Assembly (NCBI GenBank): GCA_035771165.1
Contig: JAWNZC010000298.1
Location: 141,501-205,500, forward strand
Length of the DNA stretch: 64,000 nucleotides
Source: Paragorgia papillata
Lineage: Eukaryota; Cnidaria; Anthozoa; Scleralcyonacea; Coralliidae
Reading direction: 5' to 3'
The position numbers and the translations under genes were made by a program. The notes under the pieces are model-generated. The model was not told the DNA's origin, did not search any database, and worked only from the letters and a program-made list of their open reading frames with translations. Positions 9,243-19,800 of the stretch are shown here, one piece after another (positions within the stretch are counted from its first letter, which is position 1; each line of letters starts with the position of its first letter).

Positions 9243-10392
9243 AGCTGAGCAAGACGCTACTTGCAGCAAAGCAACAGACGCTCAATGAATCTCGAAAAAT
9301 GGTAGGAGGCGGTGTTACAAAATAGGTTTTAGGTGTAGCAGGAGCTGTAGGGAAACTCCACGGAAGATCGTCAGTTTCTTGCTTTATCTTTGGTGTCAAA
9401 TTTTCTGAAGTTTTTGGTGGCTGAGTTTGAAGATTAGTCAGAGGTTGAGACTGATTCTGCAGTTGGTTTAGAAACGTCAGAAAACGTCCTAACTGATTGG
9501 AGTAGAGTATGCTCTTTTCTTCAGGTGTTAACTGTGGCGCATGTACAATATCTTTCATTTTTTGTTCTGTATTGTACATGGCGTTAACTATCGGAGGTAA
9601 TTGATAGGATTGCTTTTGTATGAAACTACCCAGCTGTTGCTGCAGGCTGAAGCTATTTTCTCCGGGTAGAACATTGGTCTTGAGGCGGTGATCGTCGTCC
9701 ATAGTCGGCTTTAGATCAAGCATTAAATAACCATGAGGGCGACTTGTGGCTTCCTCGTAACTCTTCATAAATTCATGGACATGACCTGGGTTCACCTGCC
9801 GTGCCAAGACAGAAATTTGTTGCTTATCCCTCGGAGACTTGAATAGTACGATATAGTGTGCGTTGAGGCTGATGTTTCTGGTTTCCTTTCCTTGGTGAAA
9901 TATGTTCTGAACAATAGAGAGCACGGAGAGATTCCGGTGGTGACTTCCCTTAGTAAATAAACTAGCAATACGTTTATCTCTTCCTGACTGATCCATGAGA
10001 TCGTCAAGAACAATAAGGTTTCGCTTAGAAACATCAAGAAAATTATCAGAGTCTATATCAGAGGGTATGCCTTCGTTAAGCTCAATGCCTGGTATTGTCT
10101 TGATCATTTCTAAATACATGGGCTGCCACTGTCCATAACACCAAATGATACGTTCGGGAGGAGGATTAATCGTAGTTTTGGCGTTTTCCAGAAGTGTCTT
10201 CACCAATACTGTTTTGCCGCCCTGAGTACACCCTGCAACAATGCATGTGAACGGATGCTGCATGACTGTTGCGTCAGTGAGAAGATGTGCTGGTCTTGAA
10301 TAAGTACTGTTTTTATGGGAATTTTTTATATGACGTTGCATGTTGAATAGTGTTGAAAACGTTTTTCCCCAAGTGCTGCAAACATAAGACAT
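9175..10392 (-). CDS. Polinton packaging ATPase, C-terminus replaced by transposon sequence
   Basis: A FtsK/HerA-superfamily ATPase of the poxvirus A32/adenovirus-like packaging group. Walker A is GCTQGGKT (near residue 55) and Walker B is LIVLDDL (near residue 128). The N-terminus resembles a C2H2 finger (YVCSTWGKTF, then H-x4-H), but the second cysteine is Trp. I start at the ATG at 10392-10390; the longer frame begins with GTG six bases upstream. The Polinton part ends near PPPTI at about 9298. The last 40 or so residues come from the DIRS terminal repeat and beyond, so the C-terminus is chimeric. An inverted copy of the C-terminal half lies at 10582-11120. In the family it moves DNA into capsids; activity here is doubtful. 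Confidence 0.85.
   Translation of the reverse strand: MSYVCSTWGKTFSTLFNMQRHIKNSHKNSTYSRPAHLLTDATVMQHPFTCIVAGCTQGGKTVLVKTLLENAKTTINPPPERIIWCYGQWQPMYLEMIKTIPGIELNEGIPSDIDSDNFLDVSKRNLIVLDDLMDQSGRDKRIASLFTKGSHHRNLSVLSIVQNIFHQGKETRNISLNAHYIVLFKSPRDKQQISVLARQVNPGHVHEFMKSYEEATSRPHGYLMLDLKPTMDDDHRLKTNVLPGENSFSLQQQLGSFIQKQSYQLPPIVNAMYNTEQKMKDIVHAPQLTPEEKSILYSNQLGRFLTFLNQLQNQSQPLTNLQTQPPKTSENLTPKIKQETDDLPWSFPTAPATPKTYFVTPPPTIFRDSLSVCCFAASSVLLSLCYETRVSLPSVGRASSLDMLP
9243..9296 (+). repeat. DIRS element terminal direct repeat, copy at high-coordinate end
   Basis: Identical in reading to 4050-4103 over 54 bp. It abuts Polinton sequence at about 9298. The Polinton ATPase frame runs into this repeat and gains a foreign C-terminus from it. 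Confidence 0.85.
9298..9745. repeat. Inner inverted copy, ATPase C-terminal region (left)
   Basis: Reverse complement of 10582-11027 with a few substitutions and a 13-bp gap near the inner end (between gaggaagcc and atggttattt). With the outer arms it shows that the Polinton is an almost complete palindrome with only about 0.8 kb of unique centre. Confidence 0.85.
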
Positions 10393-10457
10393 GTTCACTC
10401 ATTGAAGAGCATGAGCAGAATAAATACTTCTGGAGAATTTCGTATTATATATTTATC

Positions 10458-10583
10458 TTTCTCATTCTCCTCTTTCTCCTCCTCCTCCTCCTCTTGCTCC
10501 TCCTCCTCTTTCTCCCCCTCTTTCTCCTCCTCCTCCTCCTCTTTCTCCTCCTCCTCTTTCTCCTCCTCCTCTTTCTCCTCCGA
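10458..10583. repeat. (TCC)n-type microsatellite at the palindrome centre
   Basis: About 125 bp of TCC repeats with TTT and CCC interruptions, directly abutting the right-hand copy of the ATPase C-terminal region. Similar tracts lie at 3766-3925 and 11364-11556. Its position at the inner junction makes it a candidate site for the inverted-duplication event. Confidence 0.85.
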
Positions 10584-11120
10584 GGAAGCCATGGTTATTT
10601 AATGCTTGATCTAAAGCCGACTACGGACGACGATCACCGCCTCAAGACCAATGTTCTACCCGGAGAAAATAGCTCCAGCCTGCAGCAACAGCTGGGTAGT
10701 TTCATACAAAAGCAATCCTATCAATTACCTCCGATCGTTAATGCCATGTACAATACAGAACAAAAAATGCAAGATATTGTACAAGCGCCACAGTTAACAC
10801 CTGAAGAAAAGAGCATACTCTACTCCAATCAGTTAGGACGTTTTCTGACGTTTCAAAACCAACTGCAGAATCAGTCTCAACCTCTGACTAATCTTCAAAC
10901 TCAGCCACCAAAAACGTCAGAAAATTTGACACCAAAGATAAAGCAAGAAACTGACGATTTTCCGTGGAGTTTCCCTACAGCTCCTGCTACACCTAAAACC
11001 TATTTTGTAACACCGCCTCCTACCATTGAACAACCAACGCTTAAACATAATTTCTTTCATAACTGGGGAAAGCTCTTCGGATTGGAAAGAAAGCGACTTG
11101 GCAAAGATGACCCCAGATGA
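10582..11120 (+). pseudogene. Polinton ATPase C-terminal fragment, right copy
   Basis: Starts inside the ATPase frame (HGYLMLDLKP) and runs in frame to a TGA at 11118-11120, ending LGKDDPR. It lacks both Walker motifs. The part beyond about 11027 supplies the native C-terminal end missing from the left copy, where the DIRS element interrupts. The upstream frame across the TCC tract is not real coding sequence. Confidence 0.82.
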
Positions 11121-11280
11121 TAGAGAAGAGTATGAACATCATCTATTGATGACTAGATCAAAATATTTACCCATGACAAAAGAAGATGTATCACAATTAT
11201 CACCAAAAGACAAGAAAGACTATCACGCTACTTTTAAAATAAAAACGCCTAAATATAATCTAAGAAGCAGACCTTGCTAA
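11107..11280 (+). CDS. Small overlapping Polinton ORF (57 residues)
   Basis: Starts at an ATG inside the ATPase end and overlaps its stop by 14 bp in another frame. The product starts MTPDDREEYE, repeats a similar acidic/basic phrase (LSPKDKKDYH), and ends YNLRSRPC. Overlapping starts are common in compact virus-like elements. I do not recognise it. Most of the gene has no left-arm counterpart because the DIRS insertion removed that part; only its last 35 bp remain at 4005-4039. The same frame is open further upstream but only from TTG. Confidence 0.45.
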   Translation: MTPDDREEYEHHLLMTRSKYLPMTKEDVSQLSPKDKKDYHATFKIKTPKYNLRSRPC

Positions 11281-11363
11281 AACTTTTGATATGTATATGT
11301 TTGAGCAAAAACCGAAATAAATATTTTAAGCTAAATGCTTTTGTATGTGTGTGTGTCTATTTG

Positions 11364-11556
11364 CTCCTCCTCCTCCTCCTCTTTTTCCTCCTCCTCCTCT
11401 TTCTCCTCCTCCTCCTCTTTCTCCTCCTCCTCCTCCTCCTCTTTCTCCTCCTCCTCTTTCTCCTCCTCCTCCTTCTCCTCCTCCTCCTCCTCCTCCTCCT
11501 CCACCTCCTCCTCCTTCTCCTCCTCATTCTCCTCCTCCTCCTCTTCCTCCCCCTCT
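11364..11556. repeat. (TCC)n-type microsatellite, right arm
   Basis: About 190 bp of TCC repeats, the mirror of 3766-3925 but some 30 bp longer. Long Leu-, Ser- or Pro-rich frames here are repeat artefacts. Confidence 0.9.
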
Positions 11557-11612
11557 TAAAATATGTGTTTTGGTGGCGTTTTCCTCATTTAGACACTGAC
11601 TGTCAAATAGAG

Positions 11613-11930
11613 ATGTTGATCAAAAAGCGCAACCCGTTTCTTGAACTTTTATGTACAAGTGAACCTATTCAACAGCGAGGTCTGTTGGAGACTGCTAGCC
11701 CTGAGCAAATTAGATGCATTTGTGATTGTATGTTGAACTTTTGGTCAACGCAATATCAATTATCACCTGCTTTGCTTGAAGTCGTTAGGCCTTATAGCGA
11801 CGAAATATCAACTTTGGCTAGTCCCCGAAGTAATTTTATGAGAAAAAAAGAGATACTGGTTCAAAAAGGTGAAGGATTTCTTGATGTCCTACTTGGTCCA
11901 GTTTTAGAAGGACTCGCAGAACTAATATAA
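11613..11930 (+). CDS. Small conserved Polinton protein, right copy (105 residues)
   Basis: Twin of 3393-3710 with a few substitutions (KKRNPF for KKHKPF, QQRGLLE for QQRALLE). I chose the ATG at 11613 because the longer upstream frame runs through the microsatellite. The architecture is LLETASPEQ, then a predicted helix, a basic KKEILVQKGEG patch and a hydrophobic GFLDVLLGPVLEGL tail. It ends 45 bp before the next gene on the same strand, consistent with a virus-like gene cluster. A minor virion/core role is an inference from Polinton gene content. Confidence 0.68.
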   Translation: MLIKKRNPFLELLCTSEPIQQRGLLETASPEQIRCICDCMLNFWSTQYQLSPALLEVVRPYSDEISTLASPRSNFMRKKEILVQKGEGFLDVLLGPVLEGLAELI

Positions 11931-11975
11931 AAAGAACGATATTTTTTAAAGACCATCATTCGAACCCTGAACACT

Positions 11976-12650
11976 ATGGGAGAAAGGTTACATGACGATT
12001 TTCGTGTTAAAGAAATACTGTCACATTTTGACTACGGAGTCGATGAAGCGAACGCGTCCTCTTTGTTGAATAGTTTACTCGCATCCTATGTCAACTTAAC
12101 ATGGAATCCCAAAGGAGAAATTGTGTATCAAGGAAGAACTATACCAAACACAAAAATAACCGAATTGGTAGAATACTGTGTATCACCTTACTTCTCAGGA
12201 ATTCCCGAACCAGCTGGTTTAAACGTATTTGTAAAAGGACTCGCCGACATTAACATTGACAAAAACCTTATCGAAAATGTTCGAGTGCTAACAATGTTGG
12301 CGCAGGCAGAAGAAGAAACAGAATCAGAGAGCGAAAACGAAGAAACTTCCTCCGAAGAAGATTCAGAAAACGATAAGGATTACACCGAAATAGAATCAGA
12401 AAATTCTATAATTGACGAACCTGTTGATTGCGAACGTTGTCAGAATCCTGTTAATTTTACACATGTAATTGAGTGTTCTAAGTGTTTGTGGAAATATTTT
12501 AACAAATGCGTTAATCGAAATCTGATATGTAATGTTTGTGGTACAGAATTCAAGGCTCATGATCCATGCCTTCGGATTATAAGATGTACTGTATGCCCAT
12601 ATGCTAGTGTTACCGATAGATCACTAAATAATCAAGAGTTTTTTGTGTAA
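11976..12650 (+). CDS. Polinton zinc-ribbon protein (224 residues), intact copy
   Basis: The start is the first ATG, in ACACTATGGGAG. Residues 1-65 form an N-terminal block with WNPKGEIVYQGR and IPNTKI; residues 65-100 include YCVSPYF and GLADINID. Residues 109-145 are highly acidic (EEETESESENEE). Residues 150-212 carry paired cysteines CERC, CSKC, CNVC and CTVC, which fit two zinc ribbons or a treble-clef fold. The N-terminal block resembles an uncharacterised Polinton protein I recall only loosely. The function is unknown; nucleic-acid binding is a guess. The left copy has a nonsense codon. The 3' flank AATAAA at 12665 is a plausible poly(A) signal. Confidence 0.65.
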   Translation: MGERLHDDFRVKEILSHFDYGVDEANASSLLNSLLASYVNLTWNPKGEIVYQGRTIPNTKITELVEYCVSPYFSGIPEPAGLNVFVKGLADINIDKNLIENVRVLTMLAQAEEETESESENEETSSEEDSENDKDYTEIESENSIIDEPVDCERCQNPVNFTHVIECSKCLWKYFNKCVNRNLICNVCGTEFKAHDPCLRIIRCTVCPYASVTDRSLNNQEFFV

Positions 12651-12659
12651 AGATATATT

Positions 12660-13440
12660 TCTCAATAAAATATTTTAAATTCTGTATTACATGTACGTGT
12701 GTTGCTAATTACTCTCTTGACTAGACTTGCCCAAGCGCTTAATCCTCTTAATGACCCCTAATGAGTTTCTCTTTTGTCTCCTGCACGTGCACTGAGGATA
12801 AATATGCAAAAACACACTTAGTAACAGAAAGCGTAGCAACGCTTTCAAAGTAATAAATCGCTTTGCCTTTAGTTTATATTTCGACACTTAAAATCGTTCT
12901 TTTCATGACTTCTCGAAGTGATTCCTCATCTAAAATATATCTTAAGTTCTTCTTACGATATCTTGACTTGTTTTATAAACGAGAGTTTAGTTAGTAATGA
13001 TTCTAGGATGACTTACTGTGGTTGACCATTTAGGTTCTAACCTTAATATAATATTCATAGCTTATTCAGATAATATTCGAGTTAAGTTATCTCAGCAGAT
13101 TCAGACATTTAGATTGCTCCAAACTCTCTATATTCCTCCAAACAAGGTTTCAGATAAAAAATATAAAGTGTCTCTGTCAATTTCTCTCTCGTTCCTTGTA
13201 AAGAACGACTATTTTGTTAAAGTTTACTGTACGCATGCTCTGTACATCTATGTGTCCCACAACTATCCACTATCATTTAGGCTATGTGTATAAATCAAAC
13301 GGTAATTACTAATACTTATAAGGAAGAAAGTCGGATGCCTTTTGATAATGACGTAACTTCGGAAATCAGTCGGAGAGCTATCGGTTATCAAGTATTACAC
13401 GGGGGGGTTGGATAAAAGCTAGAGTTGGGAGGGAAAGTTA
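12660..13440. other. Polinton right arm, no recognisable gene
   Basis: Mirror of 1881-2660. It starts with a probable poly(A) region and then holds no supported gene. Confidence 0.45.
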
Positions 13441-13740
13441 GTTACCTCCCAAAGGAGCCTGAGAATTAATGACGTAAGCATAAATAATGTGTTAGGGTTA
13501 GGAAGTTACAAAGGAACCTGAGAATGAATGACGTGTGCATAAATAATGAGATTAGGGTCTGGAGGTCCCAAAGGAGCCTGAGACATAATGACGTAATGAG
13601 ATTAGGGTTAGGAGATCCCAAAGGAGCCTGAGAATGAATAAATAATAAGTTGAATATTAGGGGGTCCCAAAGGAGCCTGAGAAAGAATGATGTAAGCATA
13701 ATGAGATTAGGGTTTGGAGGTCCCAAAGGAGCCTGTGAAT
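13440..13740. repeat. Subterminal minisatellite, right arm
   Basis: Six to seven tandem copies of tcccaaaggagcctgaga plus variable spacer, inverse of 1538-1880. Confidence 0.85.
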
Positions 13741-13816
13741 GATATTGACAGAGCTCGTTAAAAATTCAATTTACCTAATTAATTATGAATCGGCCAGAGT
13801 GGGGGGTATTACTACA

Positions 13817-13822
13817 CATGTA
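13817..13822. repeat. Polinton target-site duplication, right copy
   Basis: CATGTA, matching 1453-1458. The array intron resumes at once with tgctcttctgatacaacc. Confidence 0.9.
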
Positions 13823-16800
13823 TGCTCTTCTGATACAACCACTAGTGTTTGTAACTAAAATTACCCGATCATAAAGGAACTTTTTCTCTTTCATTTTTCA
13901 GTTCGTGATTGTATATGTTATACAACACGGTTGTTATTTCTGAATACTCCTGAGAATAAACGGATAAAAGTCGAATCAATATTTTAAAAGATTACTTATA
14001 CCTGTACAGTTTATGCCATCTCCACTAAAACCAACATTACAGGTACACATGAATAATCCAACTGTATTGTTACAATATGCGTTTGAGTCACATGGGTTGC
14101 TGAGACATTCATTGATGTCTAAAGTAACATTAGAAAGAAAACTTTCTTAATTTCCATTGAAAGTACCAAGAAACATAATAGAATTATTTTATTTCTTAAC
14201 TTATTAAGCAAGAATTAGTACCAGGAAAACCCGGACTATTGAATCTTTGAAATTGCCAAAACAAACGTATGAATTTAATGTGTTATTTCATTTTCTCAAT
14301 TTGCTTGTAGCTCAACAGTTAAAAGATCTCCACCAAAATTAGATCACATATACAGATAAAAGATTCAATTAACTGTATTTTTACAAGCTTCGGTTGAATG
14401 GCATGGTTTGTTAAGACACTCGTTAACATTCGAAATATGATAAAGAAAACATAATGTAAATATGATAAAATGTTTTTCCTTAGTTTATATAAATGAAGGT
14501 AAAAAGTTTTTCGGCGATATTTTAAACGGTCGATATGTAGATACCTGTACAGTTTATGCCATCTCCACTAAATCCAGCATCACATGTACAGTTGTACGAT
14601 CCTGCTGTATTGTTACAAGTTGCGTTTGAATGACATGGATTGTTTTGACATTCGTTGATATCTGAAATGACAAAACAATAAAGATACAATTTCGAATTTA
14701 ATTATAATTATAATTATAATTATTATTTTTAATTGATTGCCTTAAATGGTGATTTCTAAATCATATTGTGAAGTTTATTAATAATTGATGAACTTTTTCC
14801 AATCGAAATTTAAAAATATACGTCAAGTGCATACTTCGGTGACTCCATACAATTAGAGCAATAAAAATTCTAATTACAACCACTATAGGCATGTATGCTC
14901 TTCTGATACAACCACTAGTGTTTGTAACTAAAATTACCAGATCATAAAGGAACTTTTTCTCTTTCATTTTTCAGTTCGTGATTGTATATGTTATACAACA
15001 CGGTTATTTCTGAATACTCCTGAGAATAAACGGATAAAAGTCGTATCAATATTTTAAAAGATTACTTATACCTGTACAGTTTATGCCATCTCCACTAAAA
15101 CCAACATTACAGGTACACATGAATAATCCAACTGTATTGTTACAATATGCGTTTGAGTCACATGGGTTGCTGAGACATTCATTGATGTCTAAAGTAACAT
15201 TGGAAAGAAAACTTTGTTAATTTCCATTGAAAGTACCAAGAAAAATAATAGAATTATTTTATTTATTAACTTATTAAGCAAGAATTAGGACCAGGAAAAC
15301 CCGGACTATTGAATCTTTGAAATTGCCAATACAATTAGCGCTTTAATATTCTAATTAGTTACAACCACAAGGGTATGTATACTCTTCGGATTCAACCATT
15401 AGTGTTTGTAACTAAAATTACAATATATCCTAAAGGAACTTTATCTTAATTTTTCAGTTTATCATTGAATATTTCATAGAACACGGTCGCTACACCTGTA
15501 TACTGGACTAAAATGACAAGATCATAAAGGAAATTTTTCTCTTTCATTTTTCAGTTCGTGATTGTATATGTTACACAACACGGTTGTTATTCCCGTATAC
15601 TCCAGAGAATAAACGGATAAAAGTCGAATCAATATTTTAAAAGATTATAACATATATACCTGTACAGTTTATGCCATCTCCACTAAAACCAACATTACAG
15701 GTACAGATGAATGATCCAACTGTATTGTTACAATATGCGTTTGAGTCACATGGGTTGCTGAGACATTCATTGATGTCTAAAGTAATATTAGAATGAAAAC
15801 TTTGTTAATTTCCATTGAAAGTACCAAGAAAAATAATAGAATTATTTTATTTCTGAACTTATTAAGCAAGAATTAGTACCAGGAAAACCCGGACTATTGA
15901 ATCTTTGAAATTGCCAAAACAAACGTATGAATTTAATGTGTTATTTCATTTTCTCAATTTGCTTGTAGCTCTACAGTTAAAAGATCTCCACCAAAATTAG
16001 ATCACATATACAGATAAAAGATTCAATTAACTGTATCTTTACAAGCTTCGGTTGAATGGCATGGTCTATTAAGACACTCGTTAACATTCGAAATATGATA
16101 AAGAAAACATAATGTAAACGTGATAAAATGTTTTTCCTTAGTTTATAGAAATGAGGCTAAAATGTTTTTGGGCGATATTTTAAACGGTCGATACGCAGAT
16201 ACCTGTACAGTTTATGCCATCTCCATTAAATCCAGCATCACATGTACAGTTGTACGATCCTGCTGTATTGTTACAAGTTGCGTTTGAATGACATGGATTG
16301 TTTTGACATTCGTTGATATCTGAAATGACAAAACAATAAAGATACAATTTCGAATTTAATTATAATTATAATTATTATAATTATAATTAATTGATTGCCT
16401 TAAATGGCGATTTCTAAATCATATTGTGAAGTTTATTAATAATTCATGAATATTTTTCCAATCAAAATTTAGAAATATACGTCAAGTGCATACTTCTGTG
16501 ACTCCATACAATTAGAGCAATAAAAATTCTAATTACAACCACTATAGGCATGTATGCTCTTCTGATACAACCACTAGTGTTTGTAACTAAAATTACCAGA
16601 TCATAAAGGAACTTTTTCTCTTTCATTTTTCAGTTCGTGATTGTATATGTTATACAACACGGTTATTATTCCCGTATACTCCAGAGAATAAACGGATAAA
16701 AGTCGAATCAATATTTTAAAAGATTATAACATATATACCTGTACAGTTTATGCCATCTCCACTAAAACCAACATTACAAGTACAGACGAATGATCCAAAT

Positions 16801-19800
16801 GTATTGTTACAATATGCGTTTGAGTCACATGGGTTGCTGAGACATTCATTGATGTCTAAAGTAATATTAGAATGAAAACTTTGTTAATTTCCATTGAAAG
16901 TACCAAGAAAAATAATAGAATTATTTGATTTCTTAACTTATTAAGCAAGAATTAGTACCAGGAAAACCCGGACTATTGAATCTTTGAAATTGCCAAAACA
17001 AACGTATGAATTTAATGTGTTATTTCATTTTCTCAATTTGCTTGTAGCTCTACAGTTAAAAGATCTCCACCAAAATTAGATCACATATACAGATAAAAGA
17101 TTCAATTAACTGTATTGTTACAAGCTTCGGTTGAATGGCATAGTTTATTAAGACACTCGTTAACATTCCAAATATGATAAAGAAAACATAATGTAAACGT
17201 GATAAAATGTTTTTCCTTAGTTTATAGAAATGAAGGTAAAACGTTTTTGGGCGATATTTTAAACGGTCGATACGCAGATACCTGTACAGTTTATGCCATC
17301 TCCATTAAATCCAGCATCACATGTACAGTTGTACGATCCTGCTGTATTGTTACAAGTTGCGTTTGAATGACATGGATTGTTTTGACATTCGTTGATATCT
17401 GAAATGACAAAACAATAAAGATACAATTTCGAATTTAATTATAATTATAATTATTATAATTATAATTAATTGATTGCCTTAAATGGTGATTTCTAATTCA
17501 TATTGAGAAGTTTATTAATAATTCATGAACTTTTTCCAATCAAAATTTAGAAATATACGTCAAGTGCATACTTCTGTGACTCCATACAATTAGAGCAATA
17601 AAAATTCTAGTTACAACCAATATAGGCATGTATGCTCTTCTGATACGACCACTAGTGTTGGAACTAAAATTACCAGATCATAAAGGAACTTGTTCTCTTT
17701 CATTTTTCAGTTCGTGATTGTATATGTTATACAACACGGTTGTTATTTCTGAATACTCCTGAGAATAAACGGATAAAAGTCGAATCAATATTTTAAAAGA
17801 TTACTTATACCTGTACAGTTTCTGCCATCTCCACTAAAACCAACATTACAGGTACAGATGAATGATCCAACTGTATTGTTACAATTTGCGTTTGAGTCAC
17901 ATGGGTTGCTGAGACATTCATTGATGTCTACAGTAATATTAGAAAGAAAACTTTGTTAATTTCCATTGAAAGTACTAAGAAAAATAATATAATTATTTTA
18001 TTTCTTTACTTATTAAGCAATAATTAGTACCAGGAAAACCCGGACTATTGAATCTTTGAAATTGCCAAAACAAACGTATGAATTTAATGTGTTATTTCAT
18101 TTTCTCAATTTGCTTGCAGCTCTACAGTTAAAAGATCTCCACCAAAATTATATCACATATACAGATAAAAGATTAAATTAACTGTATTTTTACAAGCTTG
18201 GGTTGAATGGCATGGTTTATTAAGACACTCGTTAACATTAGAAATATGATAAAGAAAACATAATGTAAACGTGATAAAATGTTTTTCCTTAGTTTAAAGA
18301 AATGAAGGTAAAACGTTTTTGGGCGATATTTTAAACGGTCGATACGCAGATACCTGTACAGTTTATGCCATCTCCACTAAATCCAGCATCACATGTACAG
18401 TTGTACGATCCTGCTATATTGTTACAAGTTGCGTTTGAATGACATGGATTATTTTGACATTCGTTGATATCTGAAATGACAAAACAATAAACATACAATT
18501 TCGAATTTAATTATAATTATAATTATTATAATTAATCGATTGCCTTAAATGGTGATTTCTAAATGATATTGTGAAGTTTATTAATAATTCATGGCCTTTT
18601 TCCAATCAAAATTTAAAAATATACGTCAAGTGCATACTTCTGTGACTCCATTCAATTTGAGCAATAAAAATTCTAATTACAACCACTATAGGCATGTATG
18701 CCCTTCTGATACAACCACTAGTGTTTGTAACTAAAATTACCAGATCATAGAGGAACTTTTTCTTTTTCATTTTTCAGTTTGTGATTGTATATGTTATACA
18801 ACACGGTTGTTATTTCTGAATACTCCTGAGAATAAACGGATAAAAGTCGAATCAATATTTTAAAAGATTACTTATACCTGTACAGTTTATGCCATCTCCA
18901 CTAAAACCAACATTACAGGTACACATGAATAATCCAACTGTATGGTTACAATATGCGTTTGAGTCACATGGGTTGCTGAGACATTCATTGATGTCTAAAG
19001 TAACAGTAGAAAGAAAACTTTCTTAATTTCCATTGAAAGTACCAAGAAACATAATATAATTATTTGATTTCTTAACTTATTAAGCAAGAATTAGTACCAG
19101 GAAAACACGGACTATTGAATCTTTGAAATTGCCAATACAATTACAGTAGCGCTTTAATATTCTAATTAGTTACAACCACAAGGGTATTTATACTCTTCGG
19201 ATTCAACCATTAGTGTTTGTAACTAAAATTACAATATATCCTAAAGGAACTTTATCTTAATTTTTCAGTTTATCATTGAATATTTCACAGAACACGGTCG
19301 CTACACCTGTATACTGGACTAAAATGACAAGATCATAAAGGAAATTTTTCTCTTTCATTTTTCAGTTCGTGATTGTATATGTTACACAACACGGTTGTTA
19401 TTCCCGTATACTCCAGAGAATAAACGGATAAAAGTCGAATCAATATTTTAAAAGATTATAACATATATACCTGTACAGTTTATGCCATCTCCACTAAAAC
19501 CAACATTACAGGTACAGAGGAATGATCCAACTGTATTGTTACAATATGCGTTTGAGTTACATGGGTTGCTGAGACATTCATTGATGTCTAAAGTAATATT
19601 AGAATGAAAACTTTGTTAATTTCCATTGAAAGTACCAAGAAAAATAATAGAATTATTTTATTTCTTAACTTATTAAGCAAGAATTAGTACCAGGAAAACC
19701 CGGACTATTGAATCTTTGAAATTGCCAAAACAAACGTATGAATTTAATGTGTTATTTCATTCTCTCAATTTGCTTGTAGCTCTACAGTTAAAAGATCTCC

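Larger units (their letters stand above)
4050..9296 (-). mobile_element. DIRS-type retrotransposon (tyrosine-recombinase), decayed
   Basis: The element is bounded by a 54-bp direct repeat and inserted in the Polinton. On the minus strand the order is reverse transcriptase, RNase H, tyrosine recombinase, as in DIRS/Ngaro/Pat-type elements. There is no integrase and no LTR pair. I see no methyltransferase, which favours a Ngaro- or Pat-like clade over DIRS1, but decay limits this. All three domains are split by frameshifts. The Polinton's right arm has about 220 bp (11028-11245) with no left equivalent, so insertion or later repair removed that piece. Confidence 0.8.
1459..13816. mobile_element. 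Polinton/Maverick element with giant inverted arms
   Basis: The element begins AGTAGTAATACCCCCC and ends with its inverse apart from the last base. It is flanked by a 6-bp duplication. The left arm (1459-4039) and right arm (11246-13816) are near-identical inverted copies. A further inverted pair (9298-9745 and 10582-11027) copies the ATPase C-terminal region. Cargo is a FtsK/HerA-type packaging ATPase and small genes typical of Polinton cargo. No family-B DNA polymerase, retroviral-type integrase, protease or major capsid gene is visible, so I infer a deleted, non-autonomous derivative. A DIRS-type element sits inside at 4050-9296; without it the Polinton would be about 7.1 kb. Confidence 0.88.
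11246..13816. repeat. Polinton right inverted arm
   Basis: Reverse complement of 1459-4039. It carries the better-preserved gene copies: the 224-residue gene is open here and stopped in the left arm. The last base is A where the left end predicts T. Confidence 0.88.
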
